Below, piece by piece: positions 1-6,382 of a stretch of DNA of 19,174 bases (the stretch's first letter is position 1; the number at the start of each line of letters is the position of its first letter). A model generated the notes under the pieces. The model saw only the letters and a list, made by a program, of their open reading frames with translations, was not told the origin of the DNA and did not search any database. The position numbers were made by a program, and so were the translations under genes. Origin of the DNA: CAZGTQ01 sp964528575 (lineage in GTDB: Bacteria; Planctomycetota; UBA1135; GCA-002686595); NCBI GenBank assembly GCA_964528575.1, contig CAZGTQ010000370.1, forward strand, positions 1 to 19,174, in the 5' to 3' direction.

Positions 1-648
1 CCCGAGCGCGCCCGCGGGACCCGTGGCCCCCGCCGCTCCAGCCGGCCCGGGCGCTCCGACGGCGCCCGGCGCGCCGGTCGGGCCCGCGACTCCGCCGGGC
101 CCGGTCGGGCCGACCGCGCCCGCCGGGCCGGTGGGACCGACGAGCCCGCTCGCGCTGCCGACCCACGTGCCCGTCGAGTCGATGACGAGCGTCCCGTTCA
201 CCCTCACGCTGCGCGGGGTGATGTCCGCGTCGGGGACATCGTCGGCGTGGCGCGCGGTCTCCGCTCGGATCGCGTAGGGCACGCTCGTCAGGCGGTGGCG
301 CGGCGTCATCTCCGTGTCGCCGGAGATCGTGATGCCGAGGTAGCGCTCGTTCGAGACATCGAACAACGACAGCGGGAGCGGCACGACCGAGCCGACGTCC
401 GCGTTGATGAAGCCGCCGACCACGTCGACGGTCTGCGCCTCGGCGTACAACTCGTTGCCGCCGACCGGCGAGTCGTAGATGCGGAACGTGACGAGCAGGC
501 CGGACTGGTTGATCGGGTTGCCGACGAGGTCGAGCAGGCGGCCTTGGTACGTGAAGAACGCGGGCGGCGAGGGCCCGTCGAACGCCGGCGCGGCGAGGCC
601 GAGGAGCGGCAGGCAGAGCAGCGTGGGGACGAAGAGTCGGCGCGACAT
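1..648 (-). CDS. Collagen-like secreted/surface protein, N-terminal part (runs off left edge)
   Basis: Reading from the ATG at 648 gives 216 codons with no stop, so the C-terminus lies outside the window. Residues 1 to about 22 (MSRRLFVPTLLCLPLLGLAAPA) look like a signal peptide. Residues 33-150 form the beta-rich head seen before collagen-like tails in many exported bacterial proteins: it begins FTYQGRLLDLVGNPINQSG and ends TPRHRLTSVPYAIRAETA. From about residue 153 the sequence becomes Gly-X-Y repeats (GPTGPAGAVGPTGPGGVAGP and onward). The likely role is a trimeric, extracellular, fibre-like structure; the ligand is unknown. It lies 26 bp behind the IPT/TIG gene on the same strand and is probably co-transcribed. 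No Shine-Dalgarno is present; a run of ten C (mRNA sense) occupies that position. Confidence 0.85.
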   Translation of the reverse strand, partial: MSRRLFVPTLLCLPLLGLAAPAFDGPSPPAFFTYQGRLLDLVGNPINQSGLLVTFRIYDSPVGGNELYAEAQTVDVVGGFINADVGSVVPLPLSLFDVSNERYLGITISGDTEMTPRHRLTSVPYAIRAETARHADDVPDADITPRSVRVNGTLVIDSTGTWVGSASGLVGPTGPAGAVGPTGPGGVAGPTGAPGAVGAPGPAGAAGATGPAGALG

Positions 649-657
649 GGGGAGTCC

Positions 658-667
658 GGGGGGGGGG
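658..667 (-). repeat. Homopolymer of ten G (C10 in the mRNA) upstream of the collagen-like gene
   Basis: Ten consecutive G on the plus strand lie 9 nt upstream of the ATG at 648, inside the 26-bp spacer after the stop codon of the IPT/TIG gene. In the transcript this is C10 at about -10 to -19, where a ribosome binding site would normally sit. Such tracts are prone to slipped-strand length change. Confidence 0.8.
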
Positions 668-674
668 CGAAGCG

Positions 675-1553
675 TCAGGGAAGGAGCAGGAGCGGGAGCA
701 GGTTCGTGAAGCTGCCGACGAGCGGCGGAGCGACCTGGGTGATCGACAGCGCCTGGAAGTTCACGGTGAACCCCACGAGGACGGGGTTGTCCGGCAAGTT
801 GAAGAAGAACGTCTCCTTGCCCGACACCGTCAGGAGCACGCCGGTAGCGAACACCGGAAACGTCGGCAGCACGACCGTGCCCTCGAACGGGATGAAGAGG
901 AAGGGCGCACTCGGGATCGTCCCGCCGTACACGACGAGGAAGAAGGAGAGCGGCGGGGCGAAGAACGAGAAGCCGATCGGCTTGCCGACCTGCGCATCGG
1001 TGAGCTGCACGAGCGCGGGCTCGTAGACGAAGCTCGACTCCGCCGACGAGCTCCCGAGCGAATTCGACACCTCGACCGTGGTCAGCCCGATCGGGTTCGA
1101 GAAGCCGTCGACTCCCAGGGGCGTCCGCGCGGTGAGCACGTGGTCGTCGACGACCGTCACGTTCGTCGCAGGCGCTCCGCCGAAGCTCACCTGCGTCGCG
1201 CCAGCGCCGGGCGCCGTGAAGTTCGCGCCGAACAGCGTCACCAGCTCGTCGCCGTCCTTGTCGCCGACGCCCGCGGGGACGCCGAACACGATCGGGAGCA
1301 AGGTCCCGAGGGGCGGCTGCATCGAGACGACGCCGTCGACGAGCTGGAAGAACGACGACGTGCCGACGGCGCCGCGGCCGGGCTGGCCGACCGCGTGCTC
1401 GAGCGAGCGCGTCGCGTTGGTCGCGATGCCGCCGAGCGCCGGCGTGCCGTGCGAGAGGACGAGGTAGGACTCGCTGCCGGCGGCGGACTGCGCGGTCAGC
1501 GGGACCGCGACGACGCACAACGCGACGAGCGAGGAGAGGGGGGGTCGGATCAT
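675..1553 (-). CDS. Secreted IPT/TIG-domain protein
   Basis: A 292-residue protein with ATG at 1553 and TGA at 675-677. Residues 1-22 (MIRPPLSSLVALCVVAVPLTAQ) are a clear signal peptide. Residues 30-75 contain a short stretch (SLEHAVGQPGRGAVGTSSF) like the conserved N-terminal strands of exported proteins in several phyla. Residues 85-178 fit an immunoglobulin-like IPT/TIG fold (VTLFGANFTAPGAGATQVSF, then VSNSLGSSSAESSFVYE). Residues 180-292 are a hydrophobic beta-rich C-terminal domain that may be a distant relative of the C-terminal domain in the endonuclease encoded from 6383. It should be extracellular or periplasmic; a binding or structural role is inferred and no catalytic motif is visible. 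It is the first gene of a two-gene unit with the collagen-like protein. No Shine-Dalgarno precedes the ATG. Confidence 0.85.
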   Translation of the reverse strand: MIRPPLSSLVALCVVAVPLTAQSAAGSESYLVLSHGTPALGGIATNATRSLEHAVGQPGRGAVGTSSFFQLVDGVVSMQPPLGTLLPIVFGVPAGVGDKDGDELVTLFGANFTAPGAGATQVSFGGAPATNVTVVDDHVLTARTPLGVDGFSNPIGLTTVEVSNSLGSSSAESSFVYEPALVQLTDAQVGKPIGFSFFAPPLSFFLVVYGGTIPSAPFLFIPFEGTVVLPTFPVFATGVLLTVSGKETFFFNLPDNPVLVGFTVNFQALSITQVAPPLVGSFTNLLPLLLLP

Positions 1554-1809
1554 TGCCGCGAGACCTGGGGGGAAGCGGTCGCGCGCGGGGACGGCGCGGG
1601 ACGGCGATCGATCAGTCTAATCCAAGTTCCTATGAGCCGCTGGGGAGGCGGCGCGGGCCGGCCCCTCATGGAAACCGAAGTCGCGCTCGAGCGGGTAGGC
1701 CCGCGCCCGCGATCCGCGCAAAAGGTAGCTGGAACACTCGATTTCGCGACCGCCGCCGCCGCTCTTCGGGCTGATCAGGGTGTCGGCGTGCCGGGGGGCG
1801 CGCCGCGAC

Positions 1810-1815
1810 AGGAGG
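1810..1815 (+). promoter_or_regulatory. Shine-Dalgarno AGGAGG fixing the start at 1822
   Basis: A perfect AGGAGG lies 6 nt before the ATG at 1822, immediately before a signal peptide. It decides this start over an earlier in-frame start at 1780, and it is one of the few strong ribosome binding sites in the window. Confidence 0.85.
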
Positions 1816-1821
1816 AGTCCC

Positions 1822-2484
1822 ATGTTCGTCTCGCGCCGTCTCGCCGTCGTCACGCTCGCCCTCGCCGCGGCTTCGCCCGCACTCTCCGCCCGACCCGAAT
1901 CGCCGTCCGCGTCGTCGAACCTCGCGGTCTGGGGCCCGACGGGGACGAGCTTCGCGCTCTACCTCGCCGCGCCCGACTCGATGCGGCCGGTCGGCGCACC
2001 GCTCGCCGCCGGCATCCTCGACGGTTCGGGCGCCGCGCTCCTCGAGCTGCCGAGCGCGTCGGAGCAGGCGCGCGCCGCCGCGCGCACGCTCGTGCTCGTC
2101 GCGATCGACGGCGACGCAGTCGACGTCCGCCGGATCGACCTCGAGCAGGACCTCGGCGACCTGATGGTGCTGCTCGGATCCGCGCGCCGCCGCGGCGTCC
2201 CGGTGCCGTTGCCCGAGCCGCTCCGCATCGTGGCGCAGGACGACCGCGCCATGCCCGTGCCGTTGCCCGAGCCGCTCCGCATCGTGGCGCAGGACGATCG
2301 GCGCGCGGTGCCCGTGCCGCTGCCCGAGCCGATCCGCATCGTCCCCGAGGACGATCGGCGCGCCGTGCCGGTGCCGCTGCCCGAACCGATTCGCATCGTC
2401 CCCGAGGACGATCGGCGCGCCGTGCCGGTGCCGCTCCCGCAACTCATCGATCTGCGCGGCGAGCGCTCGGCGCGCCCGCGCTGA
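1822..2484 (+). CDS. Secreted protein with C-terminal 19-residue tandem repeats
   Basis: A 220-residue protein of unknown function. Residues 1-22 (MFVSRRLAVVTLALAAASPALSA) are a signal peptide. Residues 25-125 form a small unrecognised domain (LAVWGPTGTSFALYLAAPDS). From residue 127 the protein consists of units PVPLPEPxRIVxxDDRxxV of 18, 19, 19 and 19 residues and a partial fifth (PVPLPQLIDLRG). The repeats alternate a proline/leucine segment with a charged DDRR segment, which suggests an extended linker or binding array outside the cell. The stop codon is separated by only 3 bp from the stop codon of the convergent Gfo/Idh-like gene. The start is well supported by AGGAGG. I do not recognise the family. 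Confidence 0.85.
   Translation: MFVSRRLAVVTLALAAASPALSARPESPSASSNLAVWGPTGTSFALYLAAPDSMRPVGAPLAAGILDGSGAALLELPSASEQARAAARTLVLVAIDGDAVDVRRIDLEQDLGDLMVLLGSARRRGVPVPLPEPLRIVAQDDRAMPVPLPEPLRIVAQDDRRAVPVPLPEPIRIVPEDDRRAVPVPLPEPIRIVPEDDRRAVPVPLPQLIDLRGERSARPR
2200..2445 (+). repeat. 57-bp coding minisatellite (four units plus a partial)
   Basis: Units run 2200-2253 (54 bp), 2254-2310, 2311-2367, 2368-2424 (57 bp each), then a partial from 2425. Units 1-2 share GTGGCGCAGGACGA and units 3-4 share GTCCCCGAGGACGATCGG, so the array seems to have grown by at least two duplications. All lengths are multiples of three, so copy-number change keeps the frame. Confidence 0.9.
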
Positions 2485-2487
2485 GCG

Positions 2488-3525
2488 TCACGAACGTCCG
2501 AACGCGCGCGTGGCCGCAGCGAGCAGCCCGCGCGCGAGCGGCGAGCGCGCGCTCGAGAACGGGTTCGCCGCGTACCGGCCGAGCTTCTCGAGGTGGTAGT
2601 CGACGACCATGTCGTCGAGCGCGTCCGCGACCGGATAGGCCCCGCGCCCCGCGTGCAGCGCGCGCAAGAGGCGCAGGAAGCCGACGCGCTTCATCGCCTC
2701 CATGCACGACGTCACCGTCGCGTCCGCGGGCACCGCGCCCATGAGCGCGACCTCGTCGTCGTCGAGCCGCGTCTCGGCCGCGCCGGCGCGGAACCCGCGG
2801 CACGCGCCGTCCTCGACGATCGGGGCGAGGTGCTCGTCGCCGTCGAGCGACTGCCCGTAGTCCGAGAGCGAGCCGCGCTCGGCCACGAGCAGCAGCCGGC
2901 CGGACGCGTAGTCGCGCGGCTCGACGAACGTCGCGCCCGTGCCGTTCGCGAAGCGCACGGCGCGCTCGCCGAAGCGCCCGTTCCACGCCCGCCGGCGCGC
3001 GGAGCGCACGCGCCCCGAGCCGACGAGGCGCTTCGCGGTCGCGAGCCCGTGGTACGCGTACGCGGCCTGGTAGAAGACGACGTGGCGCAGCGCTCCGAGC
3101 GCGCCGTCCGCGAGCGCGGCGCGCGCCGCGTCGAGCCACGGGAGCTCGACGCAGTCCTCGGCGACCGACGCCGCGCGGAACGCCCCGAGCAAGCGCGTGT
3201 GGCAGAAGTGCTTGAAGCGCACGACCGGCGTGTCGAGGAGCAGCTCCTGCTCGCGCGGCCCGTGCGCGACGAGCGCGCGCAGCACCGCGGGCACCGCGTC
3301 CTTGCCGACGGCGACGTAGACGAGATCGGCGGCGCGCAGCCGCTCGCTCGACAGCTCGTCGAGCGGCTCGACGTCGTAGCGCCGGCCTGCTGCTTCGAGC
3401 GTGCGGCCCGAGCGCGCGAGAACGCCGTCGATCGCGAAGAGATGCTGCGCGCGGGCGAGCGCCGGGAGCGCCGTCTCGCGCACCCGCTTTCCGCAGCCGA
3501 CGATCAAGAGCCGTTTCGGTTCCAT
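2488..3525 (-). CDS. Gfo/Idh/MocA-like NAD(P)-binding oxidoreductase
   Basis: A 345-residue protein from the ATG at 3525. The N-terminus MEPKRLLIVGCGKRVRETAL is a Rossmann beta-alpha-beta start with GxG at residues 10-12, followed by LVYVAVGKDAVPAVLRALV, as in Gfo/Idh/MocA proteins. The usual EKP catalytic-lysine segment after the fourth strand is replaced by LLLDTPVVRFKHF, so the chemistry may differ from a standard sugar dehydrogenase. The C-terminal part (residues 150-345) fits the alpha/beta substrate domain in length. It lies 95 bp downstream of the GMC oxidoreductase, across a 15-bp repeat, and is probably in the same transcript. A role in oxidising or isomerising a sugar or cyclitol is inferred. 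The reading frame stays open far upstream through the repeat, so a longer N-terminus cannot be excluded, but the Rossmann start favours 3525. Confidence 0.75.
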   Translation of the reverse strand: MEPKRLLIVGCGKRVRETALPALARAQHLFAIDGVLARSGRTLEAAGRRYDVEPLDELSSERLRAADLVYVAVGKDAVPAVLRALVAHGPREQELLLDTPVVRFKHFCHTRLLGAFRAASVAEDCVELPWLDAARAALADGALGALRHVVFYQAAYAYHGLATAKRLVGSGRVRSARRRAWNGRFGERAVRFANGTGATFVEPRDYASGRLLLVAERGSLSDYGQSLDGDEHLAPIVEDGACRGFRAGAAETRLDDDEVALMGAVPADATVTSCMEAMKRVGFLRLLRALHAGRGAYPVADALDDMVVDYHLEKLGRYAANPFSSARSPLARGLLAAATRAFGRS

Positions 3526-3541
3526 GAGGATCGCTCGGACT

Positions 3542-3622
3542 GGGCTCGGACGAGGAAGGCTCGGACGGGGAAGGCTCGGACGGGGAAGGCTCGGACGGGG
3601 AAGGCTCGGACGGGGAAGGCTC
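3542..3622 (-). repeat. 15-bp tandem repeat filling the GMC / Gfo-Idh spacer
   Basis: Five units of 15 bp (plus-strand consensus AGGCTCGGACGGGGA) run 3542-3616, with a sixth partial copy reaching the stop codon of the GMC gene at 3621-3623. Units 2-5 are identical. The array occupies most of the 95-bp spacer. Because 15 is a multiple of three, the frame leading into the Gfo/Idh-like gene stays open as repeated SLPRP, whatever the copy number. Confidence 0.9.
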
Positions 3623-5252
3623 AGCGCGTGCGCGCGTGCAGGTGACGCGCGAGCCGGATCGAGAGGGCGACGATCGTGAACGTCGGGTTCGCGCACCCGC
3701 TCGTAGGGAACACGGACGCGCCGGCGACGTACAGGTTCTCGACGCCGTGCACGCGCAGGTCGCGGTCGACGACCGAGCGCCGCGGGTCGTCGCCCATGCG
3801 CGTGCCGCCCATGTGGTGCGAGGCGTCCTGGTCGACCGGCCACGGCTCTTCGTGCTCGAGATCGCTCTCGAGGCGGCCGATGCCCTCGCGCTCGACGTCC
3901 GCTGCGAGCGCCTCGTGCAGCGCGACGAGCGAACGCCTGTCGCGCTCGGTGCAACGGTGGCGCACGAGCGGCAGCGGGACGCCGTACGGGTCGCGCTCGT
4001 CGCAGAGCGTCACGCGGTTCTCGGGATCGGGCTCCATCTCCATGAAGTTGCGCAGGCGGATCGCGCGGATGCTCGGCCGGGCGCGCTGGAAGAGACGGTA
4101 GTACAGATAGCGCGCGACGCCTCCAGCGTGCAGCGGGACGTTCGCGGCGAGCCGTAGCCAATCGCCCGTGCTCTTGCGCTCGTTCTGCAGCTCGGAGTCG
4201 TCGCCCGTCTCGGCGTAGTCGCGCAGCTCGACGACCTCCTGCGCACGGCGCTTCTTCCACGCGCGCAGCACCGAGCCCGAGCGCTTCGCGAGCAGCACGA
4301 GCGACTCGACGCCGACGTCGTCCGACCAGGGGAACAGCGGCTCGAAACGCACGTAGCTGTTCATCAGCTCGCGCTCGCGCTGCTCCTCGTCGCGCAGGCG
4401 CAACCCCGCGTAGCCCGCGAACCCGCCGTGCAGGCAGCCGAAGAAGTAGGGGAGCGCGCTGACCGGCCGCGCGAGCCGGATCACCCCGTAGTAGCTCTTC
4501 GGATGGTTCATGAAGCAGCGGCCCACCTGATCGTGCTCGTTGCCCAGGCCCTGCGACAGGAGCAGGATGCGCGCGTTCTCGATGCCGCCGGCCGCGAGCA
4601 CGAACGTCCGCGCGCGGATGGACAGCTCGCGCCCCGAGCGCGTGCGCACGACGCCGCGCGCGACGCGGGCGCCGTCGCGCTCCAGCCGCACGAGCGTCGC
4701 GTCGAGCCACAGCGCGACCTCGTCGTCGGCATACGTCGACAGGTGCTCGCGCCCGAAGTTCTGCGGCTCGGCGGCCGCGAGGAAGACCTTTTCCTCGACG
4801 CGCGACCAGCGCGGCTGCAGGTCGCCGCGCGTGCGCAGGGCGCCGAAGCCGCCGGGCCCGAACAGGTCGAGCGCGGGGAAGCGATAGCGCTCGGCCGCCT
4901 GCGCCCAGTCGCCGAGCAGCTCCTCGCGCTCGAGCGGCCAGCCGGCGCCGCCGAGGAACGCGCGCGGGCGCATGTCGATCTCCTCGAGCGGGCTCGACAG
5001 ACCCGCCCAGGTCGTCGACGCGCCGCCGAGCACGCGCTCGCGCGAGTAGTCCTTGATCGCCAAGCCCTCGCTGCGCACCGCGCGCAGCTCGTCGCCTTGC
5101 CGCGTCGGCCGGCGCCGGCCGCTCTCGAGCACGCAGATGCGCAGCCCCGCGCCGCGCATCTCGCGCGCCAGCGTCGCGCCCGCCGGGCCCGAGCCGACGA
5201 TGCACAGGTCGTACTCGGGGAGCGCGGGGGCGGCGTCGAGATCGGCGATCAC
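3621..5252 (-). CDS. GMC-family FAD-dependent oxidoreductase
   Basis: A 543-residue flavoprotein. The start is taken as GTG at 5252, preceded by GGAAGG 10 nt upstream; nearly all of the conserved domain follows it. Residues 15-45 (YDLCIVGSGPAGATLARE then CVLESG) give the FAD-binding dinucleotide motif, with GxGxxG at 20-25 and the ribose-binding Glu at 43. GGASTTWAG and the AAGGIENARILL segment are typical of the family. The C-terminal catalytic region has HHMGGTRMG with His479/His480 and ANPTFTIVALSIRLARHL with Asn522, matching the His and Asn that act on the alcohol substrate in GMC enzymes. There is no signal peptide, so it is cytoplasmic. It resembles the sugar or polyol dehydrogenase branch, but the substrate cannot be read. 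It lies between a kinase-like gene and a Gfo/Idh-like gene, all on the same strand. Confidence 0.88.
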   Translation of the reverse strand: MIADLDAAPALPEYDLCIVGSGPAGATLAREMRGAGLRICVLESGRRRPTRQGDELRAVRSEGLAIKDYSRERVLGGASTTWAGLSSPLEEIDMRPRAFLGGAGWPLEREELLGDWAQAAERYRFPALDLFGPGGFGALRTRGDLQPRWSRVEEKVFLAAAEPQNFGREHLSTYADDEVALWLDATLVRLERDGARVARGVVRTRSGRELSIRARTFVLAAGGIENARILLLSQGLGNEHDQVGRCFMNHPKSYYGVIRLARPVSALPYFFGCLHGGFAGYAGLRLRDEEQRERELMNSYVRFEPLFPWSDDVGVESLVLLAKRSGSVLRAWKKRRAQEVVELRDYAETGDDSELQNERKSTGDWLRLAANVPLHAGGVARYLYYRLFQRARPSIRAIRLRNFMEMEPDPENRVTLCDERDPYGVPLPLVRHRCTERDRRSLVALHEALAADVEREGIGRLESDLEHEEPWPVDQDASHHMGGTRMGDDPRRSVVDRDLRVHGVENLYVAGASVFPTSGCANPTFTIVALSIRLARHLHARTR

Positions 5253-5313
5253 GGAGCGCGAACCTTCCCGATCGCGGGCTCCGGCGACAAGCTTCGGGGC
5301 GCGAATCGCGCTT

Positions 5314-6240
5314 TCACGCGTCCCGCTCGGCGACGAGCTCGAGCGCGGCCCGCGCGCCCCGCTCCAGCTCGCGGTCGCCGCGCGCACGGCCCCACACGAG
5401 CACCGCCGAGGCCGAAGCGAGCGCGCGCATCCGCGCCACGCGCCAGGCGTCGTCCGCGATCGGCCCGTACGCGCGCCGGAAGCGCTCCCGCGCTGCCGCG
5501 GGCAGGAAGCCGTGCGCCAGCGCGAGGTCGACCGCCGGGTCGCCGGCGTGGACGTCGCCCCAGTCGATGACGCCGCACGGCCGCCCGCTCGCGTCGACGA
5601 GCACGTGCCGTCCGTCGAGGTCGCCATGGGCCAGGCAGCGCAGCTCTGGAGCGAAGTCGGCCGGCACGGCGCCGAGCGCGTCCTCGAGCGCGGCCGCGAG
5701 GGGCGCGCTCAGCTCGATCCCCTCGTCGCGCGCGCGCCGCAGGTTCGAGGCGGCCATCGCGGTGCGCTGCGCCACGTCGATGCGGCCGATTTCGTCGAGC
5801 GGGGCGCCGAGCGCGCACGCTTCGCTCGCCGGCACGTCGTGCAGAGCGCGCAGGAAGCGGGCGAGCGGCTCGGCCGCGGCGGAGCGCGCGGCCCGGTCGA
5901 GGCCGGCGACGTAGGCCGGCTCGCCGGCGAGGCGGCGGTAGCCCGCAAACGGCCAGGGAAAGAGCTCGCTCGGCGCGCCGCGCCACGCGGGCACGGGGAC
6001 GGGGAGCGGGAGCCGCGGCGCGATCGCGGGCAGGATGCGGCACTCGACCTCGACGAGCGGGACGGCGAACGCGCGGCGGGGGAAGCGGAAGACCCATTCG
6101 TCGTCGACGAGGTAGGCCGTGTTGTCCCAACCCGCGCCGAGCGGCTCGATCCGCTCGGCGCGCACGCCCGGCGCCTGCGCGGCGATCAGCCGGCGCGCGA
6201 GGGCGACGTCGACCGAGCGCTCGGCGATCCACGGGTCCAT
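5314..6240 (-). CDS. Aminoglycoside-phosphotransferase-like (APH/PF01636) small-molecule kinase
   Basis: A 308-residue protein from the ATG at 6240; an earlier in-frame start would add an unconserved arginine-rich leader. The N-lobe begins RIEPLGAGWDNTAYLVDDEW VFRFPRR. The catalytic loop is AHGDLDGRHVLVD (His195, Asp197) and the metal-binding segment is GVIDWGDVHAGDPAVDLA (Asp216). The usual Asn of HGDLxxxN is His202 here, a variant I believe occurs in other members. The family phosphorylates aminoglycosides, macrolides, choline, homoserine and other alcohols. Resistance is only one possibility, and the location upstream of two metabolic oxidoreductases makes a metabolic substrate equally plausible. 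It ends 61 bp before the GMC start on the same strand. No Shine-Dalgarno is visible. Confidence 0.85.
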   Translation of the reverse strand: MDPWIAERSVDVALARRLIAAQAPGVRAERIEPLGAGWDNTAYLVDDEWVFRFPRRAFAVPLVEVECRILPAIAPRLPLPVPVPAWRGAPSELFPWPFAGYRRLAGEPAYVAGLDRAARSAAAEPLARFLRALHDVPASEACALGAPLDEIGRIDVAQRTAMAASNLRRARDEGIELSAPLAAALEDALGAVPADFAPELRCLAHGDLDGRHVLVDASGRPCGVIDWGDVHAGDPAVDLALAHGFLPAAARERFRRAYGPIADDAWRVARMRALASASAVLVWGRARGDRELERGARAALELVAERDA

Positions 6241-6371
6241 GGGCGGGACCGTACGGGCGCCCCGCGGCGGCTCCCAGCGTCTTGACGCACAATTCGCGCG
6301 CCCCGGGCGGGGCGCTGCCTTCGACGTCGCATACCATCGCAGGTCGGCCAACGCTGGAACGCCAGCCCGAC

Positions 6372-6376
6372 AGGAG
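6372..6376 (+). promoter_or_regulatory. Shine-Dalgarno AGGAG fixing the start at 6383
   Basis: AGGAG lies 6 nt before the ATG at 6383, which opens a signal peptide. It rules out the longer in-frame extension back to 6119, which would overlap the divergent kinase gene. Confidence 0.8.
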
Positions 6377-6382
6377 AAATCG

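Noticed and set aside
2488..5205. One 905-codon minus-strand open frame joining the Gfo/Idh-like protein to a long N-terminal extension
   Set aside because: The upstream part is an Arg/Ala-rich out-of-frame reading of the GMC gene. The Rossmann start at 3525 marks the real N-terminus.
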